Below, one piece after another: positions 20,646 to 29,994 of a stretch of DNA of 64,000 bases. The notes beneath the pieces were generated by a model that had not been told where the DNA came from, did not search any database, and saw nothing but the letters and a program-made list of their open reading frames with translations. The position numbers and the translations under genes were made by a program. Source of the stretch: an uncultured Pelagibacteraceae bacterium (GTDB taxonomy: Bacteria; Pseudomonadota; Alphaproteobacteria; Pelagibacterales; AG-422-B15); contig CACCAS010000002.1 of NCBI GenBank assembly GCA_902544065.1, forward strand, positions 127,517 through 191,516, read 5' to 3'. Positions within the stretch are counted from its first letter, which is position 1. Every line of letters starts with the position of its first letter.

Positions 20646-21626
20646 ATGCATAATCGAGATTTAAACCTTCACAGTTTTGTAATCAATTGTGGGTTTAAAG
20701 AAGAGGATATTATTTCTATAAAAAATGATGCTTCTTTTAGAAAATATTATCGTATCAAAAATAAAAATTTAATTGTTATGGATGCACCTCCTGAGAAAGG
20801 GGAGTCGGTTGAACAATTTAAAACTGTAGCTGACATAATTTATGATTTTAATCTAAGTGCACCACAAATAATTTCGTTAGATACTAAACATGGATTTATG
20901 TTACTAGAAGATTTTGGGCAAACATCATTTTCAAAAATTCTTAACAAAGATAATGAGAGTGAACTATACAAAAAAGCTATTGAAGTATTAATAGAAATAA
21001 ATCGACTATCAAAAAGTAAAGAAAAACGACTTAGCAAATTAAAAAGCTATTCAAAAGATTTACTAGTAAATGAGTCATTGTTATTTATAGATTGGTACTT
21101 AGAAAAAAGAGAAGGTGAGTTGATTAGTATCAATCAAAAAAAAGAGTTCATTCAAATTTTGAGTGATAATTATAATAATATAAAACCACAATCATCGACT
21201 TTGGTGTTAAGAGACTACCACGTAGATAATTTATTTTATTTAAGCAATCAAAAATCATTAAAGCAGGTCGGTTTAATTGATTTCCAAGATGCGGTAATTG
21301 GATCACCCATATATGATTTAGTTTCCTTACTTGAGGATGTAAGAAGGCCGCTCGCTACAAATTTGCAAAATGAATTATTAGAATTTTATATAAAAGGTGT
21401 AAACATTAATGTTCAGAATTTTGAGCAAGAAATAAAGTTCTTTTCAATTCAGAGAAATTTAAAAATATTAGGAATTTTTTGCAGACTTGCTATAAGAGAC
21501 AAAAAAGATAGTTATCTGAAGTATTTGCCAAATACAGTAAAACTTCTAAGAAAAAATTTACAAGATCCATTTTTTATTAATCTTGTAAATTGGCTAAAGC
21601 AATTTAAAAGTCATGAACTAATATGA
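20646..21626 (+). CDS. amgK: Aminosugar anomeric kinase AmgK
   Basis: A 326-residue aminoglycoside-phosphotransferase-fold kinase. In the known AmgK/MurU cell-wall recycling route it phosphorylates MurNAc or GlcNAc at the anomeric carbon. The kinase core shows LVLRDYHVDNLFYL (catalytic Asp) and GLIDFQDAVIGSPIYDLVS (metal-binding Asp). The assignment to AmgK rests on this core plus the adjacent murU, which starts four bases before its stop (ATGA overlap). Confidence 0.87.
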   Translation: MHNRDLNLHSFVINCGFKEEDIISIKNDASFRKYYRIKNKNLIVMDAPPEKGESVEQFKTVADIIYDFNLSAPQIISLDTKHGFMLLEDFGQTSFSKILNKDNESELYKKAIEVLIEINRLSKSKEKRLSKLKSYSKDLLVNESLLFIDWYLEKREGELISINQKKEFIQILSDNYNNIKPQSSTLVLRDYHVDNLFYLSNQKSLKQVGLIDFQDAVIGSPIYDLVSLLEDVRRPLATNLQNELLEFYIKGVNINVQNFEQEIKFFSIQRNLKILGIFCRLAIRDKKDSYLKYLPNTVKLLRKNLQDPFFINLVNWLKQFKSHELI

Positions 21627-22318
21627 TTGATACTGCAATAATTTTAGCCGCAGGTCTTGGAAAAAGAATGAGAGATTTTGATCCTGTAATTCCTAAACCA
21701 TTAATTAAGGTCAACAACAAGCCATTTATTCAATATGCAATCGATTTACTAAATGAAATTAGAGCCAAAGAAATTATTATAAATGTTCACTATAAGTCAG
21801 ATGAGATATTGAAATTTATAAAAAGCTTAAGCCAAAATAATATCATCGTCTCAGACGAGTCAGATTTACTTTTAGATACTGGAGGAGGCATTAAGAAAAT
21901 ATTTGATAAATATAATATTAATAAATCTCTGGTTTTAAATAGTGATGTTTTATGGGGTGACACAGACAAAAAATTAATTGTAGATATGATAAATAATTAT
22001 CCAGAAAAGGCCGAAGCATTTCTTGGTTTGGTACCCAAACGAAACCTGAAATCGTTTAAAGGTAAGGGCGATTTTTGTAAATTAAAGAATAATGATTTAA
22101 TAAGATATGATGAAAGTTCTGAGCCATATGTTTATATTGGCGCTCAAATTATATGTCAGAATGCATTTACTGGTATAGAAAAAGAGGTATTTTCAGTCAA
22201 TGAAGCTTGGAACATATGTATTAGAAAAAAAACCCTTAAGGGATACCAATTTAATACAAATGCACTACATTTAGGAACAGCTAAATCTTTGAAAGAATAT
22301 TTAAATGATGATAAATGA
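21623..22318 (+). CDS. murU: MurNAc-1-phosphate uridylyltransferase MurU
   Basis: A 231-residue sugar-phosphate nucleotidyltransferase. It has the N-terminal signature ILAAGLGKRMRDF and PKPLIKVNNKPFIQY, the central LNSDVLW and the late EAWNICI segment. In the AmgK/MurU route it forms UDP-MurNAc, bypassing de novo synthesis (the fosfomycin-tolerant recycling pathway). It is translationally coupled to amgK upstream and overlaps the DsbA-like gene by 14 bases downstream. Confidence 0.87.
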   Translation: MIDTAIILAAGLGKRMRDFDPVIPKPLIKVNNKPFIQYAIDLLNEIRAKEIIINVHYKSDEILKFIKSLSQNNIIVSDESDLLLDTGGGIKKIFDKYNINKSLVLNSDVLWGDTDKKLIVDMINNYPEKAEAFLGLVPKRNLKSFKGKGDFCKLKNNDLIRYDESSEPYVYIGAQIICQNAFTGIEKEVFSVNEAWNICIRKKTLKGYQFNTNALHLGTAKSLKEYLNDDK

Positions 22319-22910
22319 ATTATTTAAAACAACTATCTTAACAATTTTATTTTTTAATGTATTTAGTCTTAGTTTTGCTGAAGATGATCAAAATCTTGCA
22401 AGTTTCATCATAAGAAATTATGAAACTGCATCTCTGCCAACAGTTGGAAATAGTGAAGCAGATTATACAATTATAGAGTTTTTTGATTATAGATGTGGTT
22501 ACTGTTCAAAGCAGGCTAATGATTTTCAAAAGCTATTGAATAACACAGATAATGTTAAAATAATTTATATGGAATGGCCAATATTTGGAGATATATCTGA
22601 TACAGCTGCTAAGATTGCCCTAATTGTTTGGCAAAGACATCCTAATTTGTATTTTCAAATCCATAATCAATTTATGCAGCTTGGTTCAAAAATGAAAAAA
22701 GTAAGTCTAGTCGACATACTTAATAAAGTTGATCTAAATGGTGAAGAAATATTTCAAGAGGCTGTCAGTCAAAAATCAAATGACATCATAGAAGCAAATA
22801 TGAAATTAGCAAAGAGTCTGGGGCTTCGAGGGACACCTGCTTCGATTGTAAATGATTCTATTTATCCTGGTTATCTTCAATATAAGACGTTAGAAACATT
22901 AATTAATTAA
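22305..22910 (+). CDS. Exported DsbA-like thiol oxidoreductase
   Basis: A 201-residue thioredoxin-fold protein. A signal peptide covers residues 1 to ~25 (FNVFSLSFA). The active site is CGYC at residues 64-67, preceded by IIEFFDYR, and the cis-proline loop reads RGTPASIV. The pattern matches the DsbA/Com1 branch that oxidises or isomerises periplasmic disulfides. It begins inside murU. In Rhizobiales this operon position is normally followed by addB-addA-trxA, so the neighbour here is different. Confidence 0.87.
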   Translation: MMINELFKTTILTILFFNVFSLSFAEDDQNLASFIIRNYETASLPTVGNSEADYTIIEFFDYRCGYCSKQANDFQKLLNNTDNVKIIYMEWPIFGDISDTAAKIALIVWQRHPNLYFQIHNQFMQLGSKMKKVSLVDILNKVDLNGEEIFQEAVSQKSNDIIEANMKLAKSLGLRGTPASIVNDSIYPGYLQYKTLETLIN

Positions 22911-22938
22911 TTATCAGATATATTGTTTTAAGAACACA

Positions 22939-22965
22939 CTTGAAAATATCCGTGAATATACTTAT
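22939..22965 (+). promoter_or_regulatory. Candidate RpoH heat-shock promoter for hspQ
   Basis: CTTG at 22939-22942 is followed by 18 bases and then CTTAT at 22961-22965. This matches the alphaproteobacterial heat-shock promoter form CTTG-N17/18-CYTAT, and CTTGAAA is also the classical sigma-32 -35. It stands 11 bases before the hspQ ATG, the expected place for a heat-induced gene. Confidence 0.55.
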
Positions 22966-22976
22966 TCTTTTCTTTA

Positions 22977-23303
22977 ATGATCAATAAAGCAAAATTTCAA
23001 ATCGGCTCCATTGTAAAGCACAAGTATTTTGATTTTCGTGGTGTCATTTTTGATGTCGATCCAGAATTTAATAATACTGAAGAATGGTATCAGTCAATAC
23101 CTATGCAAGTTCGTCCAAGAAAAGATCAGCCTTTTTATCATTTACTCGCTGAAGCTCCAAGTCAACCATCTTACGTTGCATATGTTTCTCAACAAAATTT
23201 ATTAGTTGATGAATCAGATGATCCTGTAACACATCCTTTATTAGATGAGATGTTTGAAGGTATCAAAAATGGAAAATATATTTCCAAAGCGAAGCATAAC
23301 TAA
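22977..23303 (+). CDS. hspQ: Heat shock protein HspQ (hemimethylated-DNA-binding YccV family)
   Basis: A 108-residue protein. FQIGSIVKHKYFDFRGVI, VDPEFNNTEEWY, QPFYHLLAE and YVSQQNLLVD are the conserved HspQ/YccV core. In enterobacteria HspQ is a sigma-32-dependent factor that enhances Lon proteolysis and promotes degradation of some proteins. The role here is inferred from the family. A candidate heat-shock promoter lies directly upstream and the septation protein gene follows after 12 bases. Confidence 0.93.
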   Translation: MINKAKFQIGSIVKHKYFDFRGVIFDVDPEFNNTEEWYQSIPMQVRPRKDQPFYHLLAEAPSQPSYVAYVSQQNLLVDESDDPVTHPLLDEMFEGIKNGKYISKAKHN

Positions 23304-23315
23304 AAGTATATCTAT

Positions 23316-23858
23316 ATGCGTGGGTCTTTAAAACAAGTATTTGAACTCGGCCCTTTGGTTGTCTTTTTTTACTTCTTTATTAAAACAGGTCAAATTCAAG
23401 AAGCTATTCTTCCTCTAATGATTGCTGCAGGCATTGCAATTGCTGGATCGTACATTATTGAAAGAAAAGTATCTCCAATGTTATTATTCAGTACTATTTT
23501 GATTTTTGTTTTTGGAGGATTGACAATTTACTTTAATGATCCGTTCTTTATTAAGTTTAAAGTAACACTTGTGAATTTAATCTTTTCTTTGGCCTTATTT
23601 ATAGGATTATATTTCAAAAAACCCTTATTAAAAAATCTTATGGGCTCAGCAATAAATTTAACCGATTATGGTTGGATTAATTTGAGCAGAAGATGGGCGT
23701 ACTTCTTTCTATTTTTAGCAGCTGCAAATGAAGTGGTTTATAGGAATTTTTCTGACGCTGTATGGGTAAATTTTAAGCTTTTTGGGATCATGGGACTTAC
23801 TTTTATGTTTATATTTTCTCAAGTTTTTTTTATTCAAAAAAATATAGCTGATAATTAG
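23316..23858 (+). CDS. yciB: Inner-membrane septation-associated protein YciB
   Basis: A 180-residue membrane protein with five or six hydrophobic helices. FELGPLVVFFYFF at the start and LTDYGWINLSRRWAYFF with FLAAANEVVYRNF later are the family signature (YciB/IspA, 'intracellular septation protein A'). Family members help cell-envelope integrity and division; the mechanism is unclear. The stop overlaps the convergent dioxygenase gene by 4 bases. Confidence 0.92.
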   Translation: MRGSLKQVFELGPLVVFFYFFIKTGQIQEAILPLMIAAGIAIAGSYIIERKVSPMLLFSTILIFVFGGLTIYFNDPFFIKFKVTLVNLIFSLALFIGLYFKKPLLKNLMGSAINLTDYGWINLSRRWAYFFLFLAAANEVVYRNFSDAVWVNFKLFGIMGLTFMFIFSQVFFIQKNIADN

Positions 23859-24685
23859 TAGGGCTCATCGCCAAGTATTGCTACTCTATCCATAATTCTT
23901 TCATGGCCCATCCCCCTACCAGGAAAAAAATCAGCTATTGCATAATGAATTACACTACGATTATCCCAAATTGCTACTGCATTTTCTGTCCACGAAAATC
24001 GACATGTAAAATCTAGAGTACTCTGATGTTCAAAAAGTTTGTTCAAAGTATATGAACTTTCTTCTTTCGGCATATCTACAATTGTTTTTGTATACATCCA
24101 ATTGACATATAAAATTTTCTTTCCAGTATCAGGATGTGTACGAACAATTGGATGTTCATTGTAATATTCTTTAGGGTTATTTCCGTTACTTTCGAAATGT
24201 TTGAAATTTTCAATGAAAGAGTCTGCGCCTAGTGAATAATGTCTTGCCGACTTGTTTACAATTTTCTCTTTTATTGAGTCATGCAGTGTTTCCCAAGCCA
24301 ACTCCATATTAGAAAATACTGTATCGCCACCTACAGGTGGTATTTTTATTGACTTTAATATTACAGCTTTTGTTGGTCGAATATTAAAACTTACATCACT
24401 GTGCCATCCTTCCCCCCATTGATTCTTTTCATCGGCACCTTTAATCAGTCTCGTTATTTCAGGATAACCATCTCTTCCCTTAACATATGCGTGCTCCTCA
24501 ATAGGACCAAAAAATTTTGCTAACCTTATTTGTTCCTCAGGTGTGATATTTTGATCTCTAAAAAAAATTACTTTATGTTCAAGTAATAATTCATTCACAG
24601 TGTTAAATATTTCTTTATTGATATCTTTTAACGATATACCAGAAATTTCTGCTCCTAACGCTCCTGAAAGAAGTTTAACATCCAT
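23855..24685 (-). CDS. TauD/TfdA-family 2-oxoglutarate-dependent dioxygenase
   Basis: A 276-residue Fe(II)/2-oxoglutarate oxygenase. The iron triad is visible as His95 and Asp97 (GWHSDVSF) plus His247 (SVIHYAIADF), and the 2-oxoglutarate-binding Arg lies in GHERIMDR. Relatives release sulfite from taurine or alkylsulfonates, or cleave phenoxyacetates. The exact substrate cannot be decided. An EamA transporter gene sits upstream on the same strand (30-base gap). An alkylsulfatase-like gene, divergent from that EamA gene, makes a sulfur-related role conceivable. Confidence 0.85.
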   Translation of the reverse strand: MDVKLLSGALGAEISGISLKDINKEIFNTVNELLLEHKVIFFRDQNITPEEQIRLAKFFGPIEEHAYVKGRDGYPEITRLIKGADEKNQWGEGWHSDVSFNIRPTKAVILKSIKIPPVGGDTVFSNMELAWETLHDSIKEKIVNKSARHYSLGADSFIENFKHFESNGNNPKEYYNEHPIVRTHPDTGKKILYVNWMYTKTIVDMPKEESSYTLNKLFEHQSTLDFTCRFSWTENAVAIWDNRSVIHYAIADFFPGRGMGHERIMDRVAILGDEPY

Positions 24686-24715
24686 TCTAAAATGTACTTT
24701 TTTTAGAAAAAATTG

Positions 24716-25594
24716 TCATTGTTTATGTTTCTCAGCCTCAAGGAATTGATCAATCAGTCTCCAGAGTACAAAAGAAAAGACAATTAACCCACCAAGAAGT
24801 TCAATATAAGGAGGCGTTTCGCCCACACCGATCCACGCCCAAAGTGGAGCCAGGACTGGTTCAAGAAGTACATAAAGTGCGGCTCTATGTGGGGGTATAT
24901 ATCTTGATCCAATTGTAATTAATAAAAATCCTAACCCTACTTGAAATGCACCCATAAAAAGAACTGTAAACAAGTCTTTTATACTAATTGAATAATCTGG
25001 AATGATAGCTAGACCGACAAATAATACAAAGAGACCTGAAAGAAAGACAGAAGGAACGTAATCGACGTCAGGCTTGCTATTAACCATTGTTAATTGAATA
25101 GCAAAACAAATTGGAACAAATAAAATAATTATATTTCCAAAATTATTAGTAGATCCTAATCCCTGAGAGAACATTATAGTAATTCCAAACATTGATCCTG
25201 CAATTGCGATGGTAGTTTTAGTACTAATTATTTTTTTTAAAAAAAAATAACTTGCGAAGGCTGCAAATAAAGGACCCGTACTCATGATAAATACAGCGTT
25301 AGCAACGGTAGTATTGCTCATCCCAAAAACAAAAAAAATATTACTTAAACCTAGAACAAGCATTAGTATTATTCCTCTGCTTCCAATATTGATAAATGCT
25401 TTTAGGGACTGAGATTTATACTTAAATAAAATATAGATGAGTGCCACAAGTGAGAACGTGATTGATCGATAGGATGTTATCTGCATCGTTGATGCTTCAT
25501 CAACAAGCCTTATTAGAAGCCCTCCAAAACTAAGAAAGAAACCTGCGGCCAACAAGCATAAAGTTCCAAAAATTTCATTGTTGTATTTGATCAT
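24716..25594 (-). CDS. EamA/DMT-family transporter
   Basis: A 292-residue protein with ten predicted membrane helices in two EamA repeats (FFLSFGGLLIRL and ITSYRSITFSL in the first, YVLLEPVLAPLWAWI in the second). This drug/metabolite superfamily exports or imports small metabolites. It is probably co-transcribed with the downstream TauD-like gene. Confidence 0.85.
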   Translation of the reverse strand: MIKYNNEIFGTLCLLAAGFFLSFGGLLIRLVDEASTMQITSYRSITFSLVALIYILFKYKSQSLKAFINIGSRGIILMLVLGLSNIFFVFGMSNTTVANAVFIMSTGPLFAAFASYFFLKKIISTKTTIAIAGSMFGITIMFSQGLGSTNNFGNIIILFVPICFAIQLTMVNSKPDVDYVPSVFLSGLFVLFVGLAIIPDYSISIKDLFTVLFMGAFQVGLGFLLITIGSRYIPPHRAALYVLLEPVLAPLWAWIGVGETPPYIELLGGLIVFSFVLWRLIDQFLEAEKHKQ

Positions 25595-25634
25595 ATTTTA
25601 GTTCAAGATTAATTGTACCAAACAAATTCATTTA

Positions 25635-27353
25635 ATGATCAGTCATTTAAAAGTAATTTTATTAAGTTTATTTTTCCTTATCTCATGTAGTGATCAAAAT
25701 CAGTCTAATGAGACATTAGATTCTAATCAAGGCTTGTCTCAGCAACATAAATATGAGTTTAGAAAAGAATTAATTGAGGTTACAGAGGATATTTATGTTG
25801 GTGTAGGCTATGGAATTGCAAACTCTATTATGATTGAGACAGCAAATAACCTAGTTATTGTTGATACTTTAGGTTCTACGGAAAGTGCCGAAGTACTATA
25901 CAAAGATTTCAGAAAAATTTCAGAAAAACCTATTATTGCCATTGTTTATACCCATAACCATCTAGATCATTTAGGTGGCGCAACAGTATTCTTTGAAGAC
26001 AGCAAAACAGAGATCTACGCTCAGGAGAATATCATTTATAATCTTGATAATATAGCAACTACTATAAGACCAATTATATTAGAGAGAACAAATAGACAGT
26101 TTGGTATCCCATTGCCTGATGAAGAGATCGTACATCAGGGCATAGGAGGATTCATGGAAATCAATAGTGATTCAACATTTGGTTTAGTAAGGCCAACGAA
26201 ACTTTTTAAAGATGAATTAACATTTGAAGTTGATGGCTTAACGTTTATTTTAGCTCATGTACCCGGCGAAACAGACGATCATCTTTATGTCTGGTTGCCT
26301 GACAAAAAGACGGTAATGGTAGGAGATAATTTTTATAGATCGTTTGCAAACCTTTATGCAATAAGAGGAACAAAATTTAGAAACCCAATGGAATGGGTTC
26401 AAAGTCTCGACAAAATTAGGATGCTAAATGCTGAATATTTAATACCAAGTCATTCTCGCCCAATTTCTGGAACTGACAATGTTTCACGAGCTTTAACTGA
26501 TTATAGAGACGGCATACAATTTGTGCATGACCAAACAATAAGATATATTAACAAAGGCCTTACACCAGATGAGATAGTAGAAATAGTAAGACTGCCTGAA
26601 CATTTAGCTAATTCGCCATATTTACAAGAATTCTATGGATCGATTTCATCATATATAAGATCAACATTCAGTGGTTACATAGGATGGTTCAGTGGAAATA
26701 TTAGTGATCTTCATCCCCTGACAAAAGAACAAAGAGCAATCAAGCTATCTGAGATGGCACAAAAGCAAACTAAAATTCTCGATGAGGCATTAAATGCTTT
26801 TTCTTTGGGTGAGTATCAATGGTCTATGGAACTTGCAGATATGTTATTAGCAATAAATAAAGACGATAAAAAAGCGAAAGAAATAAAGTCAAGCGCTGCT
26901 GATAAACTATCTAATTATCAATCAGCTTCAAATGATTATTATTTTTATAAAACAGTTGCAGCTGAATTAAGAGATGAATTTATAATTAGTGCAGAAAATA
27001 ATAAAGTAACTCCAGACCAACTGAGAGCAACGCCGATGAAAGCAATTATGAAGTCACTTCCTGTAAATTTAAATTCTGAGAAAGCTATTGATACAATTCA
27101 AACAGTTTCCTTTTCATTTTCTGATAGTAAAGAAATTTTTACAATCAAGATTAGAAAAGGAGTAGCTGAATTAAGTTTTTTACCCGCCGAGAAGAATGAT
27201 TTAAAAATAAATAGTGATCAACAAACCCTTAAGGAGACCCTAGCAGGATTAAGAAATATTGCTTCAATTTCCCTATCCCTTGCAAATGACACTATTCAGG
27301 TTGAGGGTGGCAATATTGAATTCTTGAAGTTCCTTGGATTATTTACCGATTAG
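25635..27353 (+). CDS. Alkylsulfatase-like metallo-beta-lactamase lipoprotein
   Basis: A 572-residue exported protein. The lipoprotein signal ends in LISC at residue ~18. The metallo-beta-lactamase fold carries the dizinc motif YTHNHLDHLGG (HxHxDH), HVPGETDDH, MVGDNF and SHSRP. It is followed by a helical region (EMAQKQTKILDEALNAF) like the alkylsulfatase dimerisation domain, and a C-terminal SCP2-like region. This order matches SdsA1/YjcS-type secondary alkylsulfatases, although it is somewhat shorter than the roughly 650 residues usual there. It may hydrolyse sulfate esters in the periplasm; other ester substrates are possible. Confidence 0.75.
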   Translation: MISHLKVILLSLFFLISCSDQNQSNETLDSNQGLSQQHKYEFRKELIEVTEDIYVGVGYGIANSIMIETANNLVIVDTLGSTESAEVLYKDFRKISEKPIIAIVYTHNHLDHLGGATVFFEDSKTEIYAQENIIYNLDNIATTIRPIILERTNRQFGIPLPDEEIVHQGIGGFMEINSDSTFGLVRPTKLFKDELTFEVDGLTFILAHVPGETDDHLYVWLPDKKTVMVGDNFYRSFANLYAIRGTKFRNPMEWVQSLDKIRMLNAEYLIPSHSRPISGTDNVSRALTDYRDGIQFVHDQTIRYINKGLTPDEIVEIVRLPEHLANSPYLQEFYGSISSYIRSTFSGYIGWFSGNISDLHPLTKEQRAIKLSEMAQKQTKILDEALNAFSLGEYQWSMELADMLLAINKDDKKAKEIKSSAADKLSNYQSASNDYYFYKTVAAELRDEFIISAENNKVTPDQLRATPMKAIMKSLPVNLNSEKAIDTIQTVSFSFSDSKEIFTIKIRKGVAELSFLPAEKNDLKINSDQQTLKETLAGLRNIASISLSLANDTIQVEGGNIEFLKFLGLFTD

Positions 27354-27362
27354 TATTTTATA

Positions 27363-27809
27363 ATGGGTCAGAAGCAATCATATATACTTGGCTTACTTGG
27401 TCTTACACCATTTATAATAATTTTCTTGATGTATTTTATCTCTCCTCCAAATGATGAAATATATGATTTAATCATATTTATTTATATTGCTTATGCTGCA
27501 ATCATTTCTTCTTTTCTGGGAGGTATACAGTGGGGACTAATAACAGCCTTTGCGGACAAAATTTATTATGTTTTCACTCCACTTTTAATAACAGTAATTC
27601 CAGCGCTAATCTCTTGGGCTGCATTATTGTCTCTAGAAAATTTAAAACTTTCCCTGGTACTATTACTTATCGGCTATGTTATTTCCTTATTACATGATTA
27701 CTATCTTTATCAGCAGCTGAAGATTACTCCACTCTGGTTCATTAAAATGAAAGTAATACTTTCATTAACAGTATTAATGCTGACAATTACACTAATAATT
27801 TTTGTATAA
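27363..27809 (+). CDS. DUF3429 membrane protein
   Basis: A 148-residue protein with four or five hydrophobic helices. LGLTPFIIIFLM near the start and AIISSFLGGIQWGLI match the DUF3429 family, whose function is unknown. It begins 9 bases after the sulfatase-like gene, so it is likely co-transcribed. The stop abuts the convergent HupE/UreJ-like gene. Confidence 0.75.
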   Translation: MGQKQSYILGLLGLTPFIIIFLMYFISPPNDEIYDLIIFIYIAYAAIISSFLGGIQWGLITAFADKIYYVFTPLLITVIPALISWAALLSLENLKLSLVLLLIGYVISLLHDYYLYQQLKITPLWFIKMKVILSLTVLMLTITLIIFV

Positions 27810-27810
27810 C

Positions 27811-29034
27811 TTAGACTATTAGTCTTTGAATAAAAAAGTATAAGCCAAAACAAATCAATAATGCAAATGAAGTATCTTTAAATAAACCAATAATGAAATT
27901 CAGGCGAATAAAATTAACCAATTGAAAGATTAATAATACTGCTAATACGAACAATATTTGACCAAACTCAACTCCTAAATTAAATCCTAATAAACCTGAT
28001 AATATATTGCCTGAGTTTATTTCTGTATTTAATAAAAACCCTCCAAAGCCAAAGCCATGAATGAGCCCAAATACTATAGTTATTAATATTAATAGATTAT
28101 CACTATTATTTAAATTTTCTTTTAGAAAAAAATATCCTATAGAAAATAGTAATAAGCCCATCATGAGAAATCCAGAAAACTGGATATTTATAATAAAGCT
28201 TAACATAAATAATAGGGGTAAAAGTAAAATTAGATAGCCGATACTTAATAACTTTCCATTATTGTGTTTATAGAAATATTCCAAACCTACAAACATAATA
28301 GTAAAGCCAATAAGTGACTCTACTATACTTGCGTTAACTTGAACAATTTCAACTAAAGATAAGAATAAGGTAAGACTGTGTCCTAAGGTAAAGCCTGTAA
28401 TGACTAAGATAAGCCTATTTAAATTTGTTACTATAATGAGAAGTCCTAGGATAAAGAGGAGATGATCATACCCTCCTAAGATATGACTAAGTCCAGAGTA
28501 AAAAAAATTTTTAAAACTGCCAAAAAAACTTAATTGAGTTTCCTTTTTAGAAATATCAACTGATTGATCATTAAAAAAGAGTGTTTTTTCTCTGAATAAC
28601 TTATTATCTTCATATATTCGTGCTATATGAATATGACTCTGGATGACATTAAATAAAGCATTATTAATAATCTTAATATTTTCTTCTGAAGGACAATGGA
28701 ATGCTAGTTCATACCTTAAATACCCTTCATCTGAACTTAACTCGTTAATATCATTGCTAGAATGACATTTTATATCAGCTGAATAAACATGAATGTGATC
28801 ATTTAAATAAATTTTAAATATTTCTTTTTCATTAAGCTTATTGCTAATTAGCATTTTTTCATATTTTTTAAGCTGAAGTATTCTAGTTGCTTCCAATTCT
28901 AGTATGGAGAAATTTGAAATAATATCTGATCCCATAATATTCCACTTAGAAAAGGACTCACTAAAATAATGGGCATATGATTGTGAATTAAATAAAAGAA
29001 ATATTAAAACTATTGGTAATTTAAAAATTTGCAT
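27811..29034 (-). CDS. HupE/UreJ-like membrane protein with exported N-terminal domain
   Basis: A 407-residue protein. A signal peptide (to ~residue 21, SQSYA) is followed by about 160 periplasmic residues with few motifs. About seven helices then carry the HupE/UreJ_2 signatures: LGGYDHLLFILGLL, GFTLGHSLTLFL, FGLIHGFGFGGF and GFNLGVEFGQ. The His/Asp-containing membrane motifs recall metal transport in HupE/UreJ, which is thought to handle nickel or cobalt. No hydrogenase or urease gene is in the window. It lies 5 bases after the parvulin-like gene and they form one unit. Confidence 0.82.
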   Translation of the reverse strand: MQIFKLPIVLIFLLFNSQSYAHYFSESFSKWNIMGSDIISNFSILELEATRILQLKKYEKMLISNKLNEKEIFKIYLNDHIHVYSADIKCHSSNDINELSSDEGYLRYELAFHCPSEENIKIINNALFNVIQSHIHIARIYEDNKLFREKTLFFNDQSVDISKKETQLSFFGSFKNFFYSGLSHILGGYDHLLFILGLLIIVTNLNRLILVITGFTLGHSLTLFLSLVEIVQVNASIVESLIGFTIMFVGLEYFYKHNNGKLLSIGYLILLLPLLFMLSFIINIQFSGFLMMGLLLFSIGYFFLKENLNNSDNLLILITIVFGLIHGFGFGGFLLNTEINSGNILSGLLGFNLGVEFGQILFVLAVLLIFQLVNFIRLNFIIGLFKDTSFALLICFGLYFFIQRLIV

Positions 29035-29039
29035 GAGAT

Positions 29040-29942
29040 TTAAAAGGAATATCGAATAATTTCAGAATTATCTTTTAAATATTTTAGATAGTTTTTTAAT
29101 TTTTCATCATCTAAACTATTATTATAATCAAAAATAATCATCTCTCTAATTTCATTATAATAGTTTTCATCAACTTCTTGTTTAATTAGATCTACAAGCT
29201 TAAAGATAAAATATCCATTATCAAAAAATATTGGTTGAGATACTTCATTAAGATTTAGAGAAGCAATTTGATTGCATATAGACTTACCAAAAAGAAGATT
29301 ACAATCTTTAATATTAATTAACTTACCGGGAACCTCAAAAAAATTATTTTCATCATAACTAGATTTAATATCTAAGAAATCTTTTGTATTAAGCTCATCA
29401 TACAATTTTGACAATTTTGGCTGAAGTGTCTTCAAGTCTGACTCTGTGCCGAGTAGAACAGACTCTTGATTAAGAGAGTTTATATATATTGATTGAAATT
29501 GAATTTTTTGTGTTGGGGTATATTTTCCAATATTTTTATCGTAAAAATCTTTTAGATCTTCTTCGCTAATCTGATTTTTTTCGACTTGAATGATGAAGTC
29601 AATCACCTGTTTTATCATTTCTTTTCTGACGCCAATATCCTTCTTATGCAGATCAAGTTCTATTCCTCTTTGCACAAGAAGTTCTTCTTCTATCATTCTT
29701 TCTAATAGTAACTCTAAGATTTCAACATCATCTTCTGGTTGAATGTCTGCTCCTAGGTTTGAGGCATATTTCAAAAATTGATCTTCAGAAATAACAACAT
29801 CATTTACCAAAGCGACAGCCTTTTTATTTTTAAGCTGAAGAAATTCATTATTGAATGAAATAGTCTCATAAAAAATAAGAAATAAGCCAATGATTATGGC
29901 AATTATAAATATGAGAATATTTTTATTCAAGAACTTGGTCAT
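29040..29942 (-). CDS. Membrane-anchored SurA/parvulin-like peptidyl-prolyl isomerase
   Basis: A 300-residue protein with one N-terminal membrane anchor (~residues 8-26). A SurA_N-like segment follows (AVALVNDVVISEDQFLKYA and LERMIEEELLVQRGIEL), then a C-terminal half consistent with a divergent parvulin domain (QPIFFDNGYFIFKLVDL). A periplasmic chaperone role is inferred. It is immediately upstream of the HupE/UreJ-like gene and divergent from the DUF3604 gene across 52 bases. The parvulin fold call is moderate because catalytic residues are weakly conserved. Confidence 0.7.
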   Translation of the reverse strand: MTKFLNKNILIFIIAIIIGLFLIFYETISFNNEFLQLKNKKAVALVNDVVISEDQFLKYASNLGADIQPEDDVEILELLLERMIEEELLVQRGIELDLHKKDIGVRKEMIKQVIDFIIQVEKNQISEEDLKDFYDKNIGKYTPTQKIQFQSIYINSLNQESVLLGTESDLKTLQPKLSKLYDELNTKDFLDIKSSYDENNFFEVPGKLINIKDCNLLFGKSICNQIASLNLNEVSQPIFFDNGYFIFKLVDLIKQEVDENYYNEIREMIIFDYNNSLDDEKLKNYLKYLKDNSEIIRYSF

Positions 29943-29994
29943 TGCATGTAATATTATACTTAATTATAATTAATTATTATCAAATAATTTTCTT

